From Lunularia cruciata (taxonomy: Eukaryota > Streptophyta > Marchantiopsida > Lunulariales > Lunulariaceae): a stretch of 64,000 bases of DNA. Of this stretch, positions 48,661-60,100 are shown piece by piece (position 1 is the first letter of the stretch; every line of letters begins with the position of its first letter). The position numbers were made by a program, and so were the translations under genes. The notes under the pieces are model-generated. The model saw nothing but the letters and a program-made list of their open reading frames with translations. It had not been told where the DNA came from and ran no database searches. The stretch spans positions 57,541,001 to 57,605,000 of the forward strand of contig OX419758.1 of assembly GCA_948567375.1 (NCBI GenBank), in the 5' to 3' direction.

Positions 48661-49130
48661 TTTTTTCTTTTTTTTCTTTTTTCTTTTCTTCTCTTCAAAT
48701 GGACTTCAGGACTTCCTAGTTGTTTTTTTTTGTTTTTTTTTTCAAATGGTATGGGGTTTAATCCCGGTTTCTTACGAAGCCCTGAGGCTCGCTATATCAG
48801 ATTTCAGGGGGCCCCAAGCATCGGCTGACCGGGACCCGCCAGAGTCCCGGTCAGCCGATGATTCCTTCTATAGACTCGACCGGCAAGAAGGTCCGTTCCG
48901 TTTTCCCTGCCGGTAGAAGGGTGGTGTGGAGCGTTCTTCCACTGCGCTTCGCTCTTCCACAAAGGAGGGGAACTCCAAGCGAGCGCTATGGTTTGCGTTT
49001 GCGTTTGATTCTTCCCGAGCTCACCTTCTGGAATTTAGTATGATTTCTCACCCTTCTCTGTACTGTGTTTCTATGATCTTTGTCCATTGTCACGCTTGCA
49101 AGTTCCTAAAAAATTCGCATGACAACTGAA
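48661..49130. other. T-rich tract followed by a GC-rich, organelle-like patch
   Basis: 48661-48742 is dominated by T with short C/G interruptions. From 48750 GC rises sharply, with sequence in the style of plant mitochondrial intergenic DNA ('cttcgctcttcc', 'ccggcaagaagg...ccctgccgg'). It includes the perfect hairpin at 48819-48860. ORFs here (48858-49043, 48926-49129) overlap in different frames and look incidental. Origin from organelle DNA is an inference from composition. Confidence 0.35.
48819..48860. repeat. Perfect 17-bp inverted repeat with an 8-nt loop
   Basis: The left arm 48819-48835 (catcggctgaccgggac) and right arm 48844-48860 are exact reverse complements; the loop is ccgccaga. 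As RNA or single-stranded DNA it would form a very stable GC-rich hairpin. No T run follows, so it is not a simple terminator of the bacterial type. Confidence 0.95.
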
Positions 49131-49648
49131 ATTGCTGAGATTCTAGAAGAGTTTGTCTGCTGATATTGCTTGTGTTACAACGTGTCAGTGCAATTTCAGG
49201 GACTAAGAGGTACGATTGTGTGTAGCAGATTTCATCGAGCTGCCGGATCCTGGTCCATTTTCAAGAATTGATCCAGGAGTGTAGCTGCTGCGATGATTTC
49301 TCATTTTGCACGAGATCCCGGCCGCCGCTCAGTTCTTTGACAGGTATAGCATCATATCTGGACATACGAATGCAGCCTAAATCCGGCAGGACGGGATCCT
49401 TGGGAGCCTTCCTAGAGGACTTGGTCAAAAGATTGATATATATTGGTTAAAAGAGTTACATTTGTGGATACTAATGACATGCGGAAGCAGCTTAGGGAAG
49501 ACGTGAGAGAAGTGAAGACTCGAAAGTTGAGAACGCGCATCCGAATATACCACACTGGTGGCATTTTTTAGCGAACCTTGTGGTTTGAGGGGGAAGTTGA
49601 AGAGCTACAAGGGGATCGATGATTTGACGATTTTGGTTTCACTTTATT

Positions 49649-50200
49649 TTGAGCACAATGGATACGGATGCTCAAGAGCAAATTGAAGAGGTTATTTTGA
49701 CAGGGGATGACTTGATGACTGGTCCACCATCTCCCTTGATTCCAGCTGACCTCGCCCCTCAAGTTTTAGAAGGCACAGAACTCTGTTCCGCCAATCTTCG
49801 CAAACTTTTTGAGTGTCTCCACAAGAACGACATCGAACCATTTTGTCAGGACGAAATTCTCATGTATCGTCGGTGTTCACAAGAACGAGATGTAACTTTG
49901 AGGGGAAGGATGTCTGAAGTAGAGGAGATGATCGGGCGCCAGATTCCGGAAGCTGCAGTGCAGGAGCGTGTGGCTAAGCTGGAATCTGACGTAACCTTGC
50001 TCGAAAGGCGTTTTGTGCTTGCAAGCGGGACGGAGGGAGTGGAAGGATTTCGACAACGCTGGTCTTTGAACGGTCAAATTTATGACACTAAGAAACGTAT
50101 AGAGAGTTTGCAACATGGTCTTGCCACCAGAGCAGAGGCGCCAGAGGCGCCAGAGGCTCCCACTGAAACTCGGAAGAAATCATGGTATCGAATATGGTAG
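49649..50200 (+). CDS. Twin-CX9C (CHCH) protein, probably mitochondrial intermembrane space
   Basis: 183 residues, no intron. Cys at 46, 56, 66 and 76 make two CX9C motifs ('CSANLRKLFEC' and 'CQDEILMYRRC') separated by nine residues, the coiled-coil-helix-coiled-coil-helix fold. Such proteins are imported and oxidised by MIA40/ERV1 and serve in respiratory complex assembly or structure. There is no cleavable presequence; the N-terminus is acidic, as usual for the class. After the fold is a long charged helix (about 85-125, likely coiled coil) and an Ala/Glu/Pro tail with three 'EAP' units. The 'WYRIW' end is basic-aromatic. The function of this particular family is unknown to me. Confidence 0.8.
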   Translation: MSTMDTDAQEQIEEVILTGDDLMTGPPSPLIPADLAPQVLEGTELCSANLRKLFECLHKNDIEPFCQDEILMYRRCSQERDVTLRGRMSEVEEMIGRQIPEAAVQERVAKLESDVTLLERRFVLASGTEGVEGFRQRWSLNGQIYDTKKRIESLQHGLATRAEAPEAPEAPTETRKKSWYRIW

Positions 50201-52349
50201 CTTTCCTTTAGGGCTCCGACACCTAACACGGGACAACAAATACTAGGCGGGATGTCAATAATGTCCTCGCGAGGCTGTGTCATCGTCTATGACGATCGGC
50301 TGCCAGAGGACACAGCGGCCTGAAAGGCAATGTGAGGCGGAGTTCTGTCCAATCGTCTGTGACGAGGCTCGCGAGGACAGAAAAGGGAACCGGGTAATAG
50401 GAAGCTTATCCTTATCCGAGTTTAGTCATAGTTAGAGAAGAAATAGAAAGTATTGATGAGAAAGGGAGTAGAAAGTTAGTGTCCTGACACGAGTCCGGTG
50501 GTGAATTTAGACATAACAACGATTTTGTATGTTGCAAGTGAGGGACGAGGAAAGCATCGGCGACAGCTTATGATCAAGTGACAGCAATCGTGGGAGATTT
50601 CCCTAGTTGGGTTATTATAAGCTGAAAATTCAAGAATTTATTCCCTGCTTGAGTTTATACATCATATGCTCCGCTGAAGTTTTGATATCGTATGAAGCAA
50701 CGATGAGATGTGTAGTTAGTCCAATGGGCCGACATTTGGTGACCTCGGCTTGAAATAGTAAGACCAGTCGGGACCAGTTCACAATTTACATCATCTAATG
50801 GTACAATCCTCAGTATGGTAGCACAGTGGCAAAGTACTTGTACTGCTGAAGACTTGGCTCACTTCCAGATTTTGTACTCACTTACCTTTACATTCAAGAA
50901 GTTACCTTTACACTCAAGAAGTTACTTCAGTATGTGGCGCTTTCCCGCGGAGAGAGCTACACGACATTTACAATTGCTGGAGTTGTAAATTCCAAAAGAT
51001 TGATCGCCCACAGATACTTCTTGCTACGAGATGTGTGCACGCAAACGCGAGATACACATCATGTCACAACCTTAACGCGAATATGGCTTCTGTTGGAGGA
51101 TCCTTCAGTTTACATTCAATCTCAAGTCGTTGGAGTGCAGATATGGTGAGAATTCGGATGCTATTGCTCCACCCTCCTTGAATGGGAAGATGAGGGCGAG
51201 ATCAGCTGCATTCGAGGGAAAATTGGTGAACGATTCATTTTACGTTTCAAGACGAGACACCGGTAGCCCTTGGTAGGGGACTACATATTCCAAGACACTC
51301 TGAATAAATGACACCCCATATAAAAGACAACTAAACACATGAATTACGATAGTTTACACACGTTACCCAGTTGCGACTAAAACCCGTTAATTTGCGTTTT
51401 GGTGTTGGACAAGGTTTTTTCTACGCAATTTGATTCCAGTTGCAAGGGCATCTACAAGATGATGCCTCTCCGGACTTTACACCCAGTTGACAAATATGTA
51501 TATCTACGTGCAAATACGGGTAGTCCACATCATCGACGTTTTCAGGGAATGATACTTGCAGGGATCCATTCAATCGACATCCAATTGAACTCTCCCGGAT
51601 GTGTGAAATAGATAAATATGATTAGACTGTCAAAATTCAATCGATTGATGTGATAATTGAACTTACACAGAGGTGCCACATGTTGTCAACAGGTATAGCG
51701 CAGGTCTAGAGATGATGTTGAAGGGATGAGAACTATCTACCCATATATGGTTAGCTGCACAAAATTCAACAATTCGCAACTTTTTCACTTGCGAGGCACC
51801 TGGCGGAATCCGATTACCGGTAACCTTCAATCCACTAGATTAGATCGACATGCAGAAAATAGTAAACGCAAGTAGATTTAATTTCGCTACAGTGGACACA
51901 AATTTACATTCTCCAACTTGCTGAAATTGCCTCGAAGGTACTACCACAAGCGTCTGGAAAGAGCTAATGGGCATATGATTCTTGCCATCTTTAATACTAA
52001 CCGAATCATAATCCAAGCGATCACTCGATGCTTGTCCATCATCGTCAAAAGTAAACGACCCTGACCTACTTGGGTGATTCGAAAAGGACGAATGCCAACT
52101 TACAATCAGTAGTTTGCGGTTGGTGTGGAGGGATAGTGCTGGACACTGTCGCTAAGCAATCCGCGAAGATCCAGAGCTAATCCTGCCCATCTAGCACAAT
52201 CTAGTGCGATGCAGAATCAAAAGAACCCAAACATGGAATCGTGCAGAGCCTTTCATTATAGATTATCTCGAAAACTTCCATATGTTGTTCAAATAATTTC
52301 TGCTAGCAAAAAACTAAAAGTCGTGCTTACGAAAGAGTAAGCGTCTTCC
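50201..52349. other. Intergenic region between the twin-CX9C gene and RPL19
   Basis: Contains both 3' flanks. 'gtcctcgcgag' near 50263 and 'ctcgcgaggac' near 50368 form an interrupted inverted repeat about 100 bp apart. 'gaagttacctttacactc'-type short direct repeats occur at about 50893-50930. ORFs at 50934-51149 and 51399-51611 have no recognisable domain. No RNA gene was found. Confidence 0.4.
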
Positions 52350-53423
52350 TCACTTCTTAGGCTTCTTGGGGGCTTCGGGGGCAGCTGCTTCGGCAGGGGC
52401 GGCAGTGGCAGAGATACCCTGTGCCAAACGCTCCTCTCTTCTAGCAATCTTGCGTTCACGGGTGACCTTGTTCTTCGCACGTCTGGCCTCGAACTGGTCG
52501 GACAGAGTCTTCTCACGAGCCTTCTCTGCCTTCGACTTGTGGATAGATTCCATCAACACTCGCTTGTTCTTGAACACATTACCCTTAACCTTCATGTACA
52601 TATCGTGATACATGTGCTTGTCAATCTTCTTAGCATCACGATACTTCCTTAGAAGACGTCGGAGAACACGCATACGTCTGAGCCATAAAACCTTGGTGGG
52701 CAACCTAGCCTCCCTGGTTCCGCGTCTCTTTCCTGTGTGTGACCATATGCCCTAAAATCAGCTCTGGACAATGAATGATATTGTGGAGCCCTACACACGG
52801 GGCTGATCAGAACCACTCTCTACTGTGTAGGCTAAGATAAGCTAAACTCAGCTCTAGACAGAAGATACTCCTGCATCTCCAAATAGGTTGCTGATCCAAT
52901 ACACTGATCCCAGAAGTACGTGAAACTTTAGGGTTAGCCCGAGTTATGAAACATACCGTATCCTGAGTGACGACCTTTCCTCTTGGCCTCCAAGGCACGG
53001 CGAGCGCGAGCTCGAGAGTGGATCTTTTGGGGCTTCCTAATAACAAAACCATCTTTCACCAACTTCCTGATGTTTTGTCCTGCGATATCATAACCAAGCA
53101 TACTCAAAACGCGCACTTTTCTCCCCGCTCACGACACAAATATTCTGTCACAACCCTAGAAGAACTAACCCCAGCTCCCGACAGCCAAAAATCCCTAATT
53201 CCCACCACAATTAAAACACCAATCGACAGTCCAACACAAACGGGAATTGGCTACGGACATTTCATCGACTCCATCGGGATCTAACACACCAATTCAAAGT
53301 TCGATACGTACGGGAATTGGCCATAGAGATTTCATTGACTTCATTGGGATCCAACCACACTTTGCGTTGCCCACACTTGAGAACGCTAGCGGCTAACCGC
53401 TTCTGCAGCTTGAGAGACACCAT
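52350..53423 (-). CDS. 60S ribosomal protein L19 (eL19)
   Basis: Exons in coding order: 53423-53312, 53079-52957, 52732-52350, joined in matching phase to give 205 residues; introns are 232 and 224 bp, GT-AG. The sequence follows plant eL19 closely: '[18 protein letters not shown]', '[19 protein letters not shown]', 'FVIRKP', 'IHSRARARR', '[18 protein letters not shown]', '[20 protein letters not shown]', '[18 protein letters not shown]'. The exon 3 acceptor at 52732/52733 was chosen over one 27 bp upstream because it restores 'HSGYGKRRGT' exactly. The tail is Ala/Pro/Lys-rich. It is a component of the large cytosolic ribosomal subunit. A 70-bp duplication spans the exon 1 donor. Confidence 0.96.
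53215..53354 (-). repeat. 70-bp tandem duplication across the RPL19 exon 1 donor
   Basis: Units are 53285-53354 (covers the end of exon 1 and the donor in use) and 53215-53284 (inside intron 1); about 54 of 70 positions agree. In coding sense the intronic copy reads '[14 protein letters not shown]' beside the exon's '[14 protein letters not shown]' and still has a GT at the equivalent donor place (gtttgt). Divergence shows the event is old. Confidence 0.88.
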
Positions 53424-54398
53424 GGTTGCCAATCCTGCAATCGAAAGGCAAACGAAAAGGATTGCTTTGGAGGAGGTAGAGGATCAATACCCTCGCGGGG
53501 AAGAGAGGAAGTGCAGGGGAGAGAGGAGGATCTTCAATTCGCAGCGGCGCCTCATTCACACTGTGCTGTCTGTGCGCCGTCCATCCACCCGGATCGGACG
53601 GCTGCTCTCTAAACCCTAACAGCAAGGAGGAAATACGCCCTTTGTTTATCGTGCATATAATCAAGCACTCCTTCTCTAATGGTACCCATATTCCTTTTAC
53701 CATTTCCCATTTCCCCTTTCTCTGTATTCCATATACGTTATCCCAAGAATGGTGGGCGGCTATTAGATTCTCTACTTTTGTGATGGTATTACGTTTGTTA
53801 ATAATTTGCATTTAATGTTAATAGATTGACTATGATTTTGCTTTTCCTAGTCGTTCTTTTAACGGTGAAACCAGATGGTTTCCAACCGATGTTTACTATT
53901 AAAAATATAGCTTTTTAACCTTGAGCCCATGATATGTTTGTGCACGGGTCCTCGCCTTTGATGTAGAACATAAAGGTTATGGAGCTCTTTTGCAGGGAGA
54001 TTAGTTGGTTAAGTAAGAAATCGTATTAGGACATGCTTGCACATTTTAACGGAAGTCGACCTCGTGCTGTCCTCGTTACATCGACTACGCATTATCTGGA
54101 GCCATTTTCTGTGTCAGTTATAAATTTGGCCTTTTCCTGTTTATCACAACAAACTAACCACGATTGCGCAATGTATTCAAAAATGTTCATAACATTTTCT
54201 TATGCTAAACTTCACCCAATAACATATAGGAAACATTCTCGGCAGAATTATTAAATATTTTTCTAATCAACTGACTGGTATCTCTTCTGATATACGGTCT
54301 GGTGTCTAAAAGAAATTGGATTTCAGTCATGATTTAAACTCGATTAGTTTGCCAGGTAATTTATCTTTTATTCTTATATTATTATTGACTAAAAGTTC
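53424..54398. other. RPL19 5' flank and intergenic DNA
   Basis: 53424-53630 is GC-balanced and probably the 5' UTR and core promoter of RPL19. Beyond it the DNA becomes AT-rich. ORFs at 53386-53811 (-) and 54033-54254 (+) show no domain; the first overlaps RPL19 exon 1 in another frame. Confidence 0.4.
53611..53619 (+). promoter_or_regulatory. Telo-box upstream of RPL19
   Basis: AAACCCTAA, 188-196 bp before the RPL19 start codon. Telo-boxes in this position are common in plant ribosomal protein promoters and support coordinated expression in dividing cells. A related 'gttagggtt'-type motif lies within intron 2 (about 52928-52936). Confidence 0.6.
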
Positions 54399-55129
54399 TC
54401 CAAACTCCTTTAGGCGACTTCCCATGGACTCTAATGAAATTCTTCTGCATTAAGAGCTACAACTTTCAGTTTCCTATAGCTTTTGTGCCACGACAGAGAC
54501 CCCCTCAATGTTATTTCCACAACCCTTGGTAATATAGGATTTCTTTTTTTCGTTGCTTTCTCTTATCGATGCCCCAGACTTGTTGGTTCACGTAAACACA
54601 TTTTAGTCCAACGCGTGGTTTGCAAGTCAGTTGTACAGCTTCTAAAGTTAACCGTATTCTTCACCAAAGATTATGAGAGGAGAAGTAAGTAAAACACATG
54701 TGTATGTGGTATGCGTAAACCGCAATATAAGACTGTAGCATCTCTAAACGTTTATCGTACTCTCTACGGCAACCCAACCACTAAGTTGGAGAGTGCACTT
54801 GGGTTAAGAGTTAACTAACTGTACTCCCTACGGCAACTCAACCTTTAACTTGGAGAACGCTCTTGGGTTAAGGGGCTAACTGCCTGTACTCTCTCCGGCA
54901 ACCTAACCCTTCAGTTGGAGAATGCACGTGGGTTAAGGGACAACTGACTGTACTCTCTACCGTTGGATAATGCACTTGGGTCAGGGATACGTGACTGGCA
55001 TGATTGAAGGAGACTCGACTTTACATGAGCTTTCACGAGAAGAACTTTGAAACTCTCCTCATGACATCAACCAGAATAAGAATTGAAGTACTACCTCCGA
55101 TTTGTATTTTATTATGAGATGCGTTTATT
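54399..55129 (+). repeat. Long direct repeat, copy 1 (about 730 bp)
   Basis: Matches 56386-57113 in the same orientation, from 'ctccaaactcctttaggcga' to 'atgagatgcgttta'. It contains the 64-bp array at 54758-54996. It has no TG...CA ends, TSD or LTR signals, and no long ORF, so a classic LTR pair is not supported. It could be a segmental duplication or two members of a dispersed family. Confidence 0.88.
54758..54996. repeat. 64-bp tandem array 1 with palindromic units
   Basis: Units start at 54758, 54822, 54887 and 54951 (last one shortened). Each begins 'tactctctacggcaa' and holds 'aacccaac' near the start and 'cttgggtta' about 30 bp later, which pair as an inverted repeat. Units differ at several positions. 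Confidence 0.88.
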
Positions 55130-56385
55130 CTGTTAGATTGATGAGCAGTATTACATGCTATTGTTGAGAATGCTAGAGGATTGAATTTTACACTTTGGTT
55201 ATAGTAGAATTTCTGACATTTTGGAAGTATGAGTAGAGTCTGTTTGTTATGTTCTCATAGTACCATGAGAAATATAATAAAATCCACAACATAATTCCTG
55301 TTCTGATCTTAGTTTTTAAGCATTTGTTAAATGTTGGTCAAACTTTAAGAATTGTTAGGATATTCTTCCTGGTTAAAGGAAGTTTAATCAGCACATACAA
55401 CTATTATTGTTACGTCTTATCTCAAATGAAATTGGCACAATAAAATTATAGTTTATATGCAGAATATTATTTTTGAGCTTACTTCCCCCAAGTCTTTCAT
55501 ATTTAGGCTCATTAGCAAAAAAGCAATTTCGTTTGGAATTCTTCTATAGTTTATCACCCTTTGAAGTTGATTTACGTTACTAAATACTGCAATGCCTTCC
55601 AATGCAATACAGTTATTCAATACAACAGATTTTTATAAACATAATTTTAAATAAATAGAAAATTATAGATACTTTACTGTTGCTTTGAAGTCAGTTACTC
55701 TTTTGAGTTGTACAATATCTCTTGTGAATCACAAAGTAGAAAATTAGTATCATAGATATCACTATGTATATATTTTCAAGAATATAATGAAAGGTATAAG
55801 AATATGGAAGAGATAAAACAGCTTTGCTTCTGCAAATTCATGAAAGACGGTTGTTGTAAGCAAGAAAAAAACACAAGTAAGTAGCTTAGAAGTAATATTA
55901 AATGTGCCCTAAAAAGTATTAGATATTTCATATTACATTATGGTATGATAGGCTTGTCTGCAAGCATTGCACTTATGAAAAGAGCAATAAATTTTACTTA
56001 ATTTTTTTCAAATTAAAATGTTTTCCCTTTTCCATCAGTGAACTAAATGAAAAAATTAAGAGTAGAATCATTTTTAGTGTTAATTTAATAACAATAGCAC
56101 TATGTTCACACTAGTGCTCTAGAGGAGAAAGCATAGTTTTAGTGTAGTTTATGAGTAGCATGAATTTTATTTATAAATTATAAGATTTATGTAGATCTCT
56201 TAATATAGTCTATGAGTATGATAATTGTTATCCTTCTCAGCTACCATATGGTATGTAGATCTTATCGGGAATAATTTTCACAACCATTTGTATGAAGAAG
56301 ATGACTCAAATAGTATGTAAAACTGTTTTTAAGTTTTATTCTCTTACTTAAATGTTCTTATATCTCATAGTAATGAAAACAGTAT
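55130..56385. other. AT-rich spacer between the two long direct repeats
   Basis: About 1.25 kb of AT-rich DNA with no coding frame, no RNA gene and no retroelement motif. If the flanking repeats were LTRs this would be the internal region, but nothing in it supports that. Confidence 0.6.
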
Positions 56386-57113
56386 CTCCAAACTCCTTTA
56401 GGCGACTTCCCATGCACTCCAATGACATTATTGTGCATTACGAAATACAAATTTCAGTTTCTTATAGTTTTTTGTGCCACGATAGAGACCCCCTCAGTGC
56501 TATTTCCACAACACTTGGTAACATGTAATTTATTTCGTTCCTTGTTGTTTCTTTGCATTCCCTTATCTATGCTCCAGATTTGTTGGTTCACGTAAACACA
56601 TTTTAGTAGAACGCGTGTTTTGCAAGTCAGGTGTACACCTTCTTTAAGAGTTAACCATATTCTTCACCAAACTTCTTGTTTAAATTTAGAGGTGTTTAGG
56701 AAGATGATGAGCTGAAGGAGATGTAAGTAAAACACATGTGTATGCGTAAACCATAATATGAGACTGTAGCCTCTCTAAAAGTTAATCGTACTCTCTACGG
56801 CAACCCAACCTTTGAGTTGGAGAATGCACTTGGGTTATGGGATAATTGACTGTACTCTCTACTCCAACCTAACCTGCGGGTTGGACAATGCACTTGGGTT
56901 AAGGGACAATTTACTGTACATTCTACAGCAACCCAACCCTTCAGTTGGAGAATGCTCTTGGGTTAAGGGACACCTGACTGGCATGATTGAAGGAGACTCG
57001 AAGAAGAGCTTGCTGAGAACTTTGAAGCTTTCCTCATTACATCAACCATTTGGGCCACATTAAGAATTGAAGTACTACATCCGATTTGTATTTTATTATG
57101 AGATGCGTTTATC
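56386..57113 (+). repeat. Long direct repeat, copy 2 (about 730 bp)
   Basis: Second copy of 54399-55129, offset 1987 bp at its start. Differences include 'catgcactccaatgacatta' for 'catggactctaatgaaattc', and an insertion near 56680-56710. It contains its own array of 64-bp units. Confidence 0.88.
56789..56980. repeat. 64-bp tandem array 2 with palindromic units
   Basis: Three units starting at 56789, 56853 and 56917, homologous to those in array 1. The first two are exactly 64 bp. Array 1 has four units and array 2 three, so unit number changed after the larger duplication. Confidence 0.88.
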
Positions 57114-60100
57114 TGTGTATTACTAATATATTAACCTTTTTTATAAATTATATCAAATGAAATATTTGAAACTTCTAGATGTGTAAACTGATATTTTATT
57201 TTTTAATTCTAATGTGTTAACTTTTGATTACTCTAAACCCTACAAACCGAACCATAAACTTAAACTTATTTGTGCCATATTTTGGGTTTTGATATTTTAG
57301 GCTTTGAGGAAGAAGCCTGCACGATAGAGGCCGCTCACAAATTGGTTCGTATCAATGATGATTTATCGATGAGATTATGAAGCAAGGTTTAGCGCTCTAC
57401 TCTATTGAAGAAGTAGGATACATTGATCTATGCTGATTCTTCTTGGAATGTTGATGTGCACGAAGCTTCAATGCAAACACTACTTGATCAATAAATGAAA
57501 GACTCAGGATTCTCAACGTCAAATCCAACAAACATTGTGCATGGAACAGACATTCCTTCTCGGGGTAAGTTTTTTTTAGATGGAATGAGGATGAAAGCTC
57601 ATAGATAAGCATTCACTCACTATAGGCTTCTTGGAACACCCGCATGTATACGGAGATATTAAGACTCTTCCTTATTCTCGGTTTGACGAGAAGGTCTAGA
57701 GGTTTCTAGGCTTGTGAAAAATGAACATTGTAATAAATTTCACTTATTGTTGTTGAACCTTTGAAAGATATAGAGATTGTTGTGGGCGTGAAGATGACAC
57801 TGATAGACCAGAACAAGAACTATATATATATACTAGTAGACTAAGTTGCTTCTATATACAATTAAATATCTGACTGTAAATGAGCATTTGCATAAGTATG
57901 AGCTTGATTTATCATGATCATCTTTTTGATAATTTCTAACATCCAGGTTGGTGGTCCTTAAGTGCACTATACATAGTCAATTTCTAGATCAAGTGCATGA
58001 TTCCATCACGTCCCTCGATATATTGTTAATATGCAGAACGAAGAACTTCAAATGATCATGAAGTGCTCGGATTACATGGCTGGAAATTTATGATATTAAA
58101 ATTTGATTGAAGTGTAGATAAGTAAGTTAACTTCACGTCTGACCAAGAACTACAGTCAAAAGGTTTGAAGGATTACTGATGCAATGATCTGAACCAAAAC
58201 CATTTAGAGTGTGCATTACTAAGCTTGTATGTATCCATTCGCTATCCTCTAGCTTTGTATTCAGTCAACTTGTTTGCTATTGGTGAATAACACATTCAAC
58301 TAAACCATAAACACTAGTATCCAATCAAACTTGAAAGTATTGTGTAAAATTGCTTCGTACATGGAGACTCAATGGATGTTCAACTGGAATACACTCTAAG
58401 TTCCAAAGTAGTCCCTTTTGCTAGCCTTAATATCATTGTCAACTTGTATAGAATGTTTATCATCTGAGTACTAGAATAAGGTAGCCTTTCTAATTGTGAT
58501 TGTCAGTATTACTACTACATGCATCATGAGGTGTCTATGTGTTTCACCATAAAGGTTTTGCTAAGTGGCAAGAATTTTACTCTATGTTTATAAGACATGT
58601 GTGAACTTGCTTGAATAAGAGACAGAAAAGCACACCTTACTTCCATGTGGATCATTGTGTTAGCATGGATAGTAGAGTTTGGATCAATGATTGCACTTCC
58701 AAAAATATTTAGATCAAGTTTGATCATGTAATCCATTTCAATTTATCTGAATTAGCAATTGAGGAGATATTTTTTGCCTCAAACATCAAATAACAGAGAG
58801 GCTTCGTGGCTTTAAGGATATTGTCACTAAATGCTCTAGAAGTTTGATGAAGGAAGTGCTGACCTTTTTACTTGCTATACTCAAATGGAAAGGAGATGGA
58901 TTGGGACAAAAATGGATTGGTTACATTTAAATAGATTGGTTCTTATTTGCCTTATAGACGAATTTACAAAAGACTTTTAAAACAAAAGACTAATTTACCA
59001 TACTATAAGAAAGAAATATTACTACTCAATATGAGAAGGTATTATTAGATGTGAAATGCAATAATTATAATCAACAAGTTGAACTCTAAAGTTTTTTGAA
59101 AGTTAAATTCATGAACAATTGAACATTCCAAATATATGGTGTATACTAGGAAATCAATCAATGTTTCTAATAATATCTTGTGTGTATTATGAGAATTGAT
59201 TAAAGATGATAAAAATATACTAAATTTATGAAAACTCTAGTCAAACTATTTTTCTACAGCTATCATTTCTTATCCAAATTTTATATTTTTAATTAATTTT
59301 CTAATATAACTTATCCAATATTTTTAGACTTGACTAATTTTTAATCTAATTTAGCCCTTTTTATATACATTAGACTAAAATTACTATGGCAATTGATATT
59401 TGAAGTGTGAATTCAGATAAGTATAATATAAATAATGTGTTGGATAATATAAATTTATAAAATTGTGAAAGTCTCAAGTAAAAAAATATTTGAGAATTTC
59501 TAAAATTTAGAAGAAAAATCTATTTCTGTTTGGATAATATAAAATTTATAAAGTTAAAGAATTGTCAAGTAAGAGAAACCATGAGAATTTCAAATTTTTA
59601 TAAGTAGAATATATTATCATATAAAATAAATTTTAAATTTTAAAATAGCATTTTTTATTTTTTAGTTGAAATCTCTTGTATTTGTAGCCTAGTTCATAGA
59701 TCTTAGTCCTTACCTTTTTCTTAATAAATATAAATATAGTATTTAACTAATTTCATCAACTCTAGTTAAGTGAGCTCATTTACCAAAATAAATGATTGAT
59801 AGGAGTCTACACTTGATCTTTCATAAACTCTACATCAAGTCTAAAGATTGGTTAGTTTGACTGTAAAGGTGAATCTATACTCTTTCCAATGATTTAAGTC
59901 CACATAATATACACGACTTCTCACATCTAGTAATCTTAACAAATCTTTTATTCTATTTCATCTCTTAAACTAGTTTATGTGAATGTGAATCTGCAATGGC
60001 ATGAATTAATGCAAATTTTAGAAGATTATATGCACAGTACAAAAATTGATACTTCATAGAAAAAGATTTCACCATGAAAAGGAAAAGTGAGAAGAAAAAT

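Noticed and set aside
48819-48860. Bacterial-type transcription terminator
   Set aside because: There is a stable stem but no T run after it, and the context is a eukaryotic nuclear region.
52733-52759. Alternative RPL19 exon 3 start at the upstream 'tttag' acceptor
   Set aside because: It would insert nine residues ('IWSHTG'-type) into the invariant 'HSGYGKRRGT' stretch; the acceptor at 52733 restores it exactly.
53386-53811. 141-residue minus-strand ORF over the RPL19 start
   Set aside because: It overlaps RPL19 exon 1 in another frame and shows no domain; it is a shadow of the gene and its 5' flank.
54399-57113. Paired 730-bp repeats as the LTRs of a short retrotransposon
   Set aside because: The borders lack TG...CA, no target duplication was found, and the 1.25-kb interval has no primer site, polypurine tract or coding motif.
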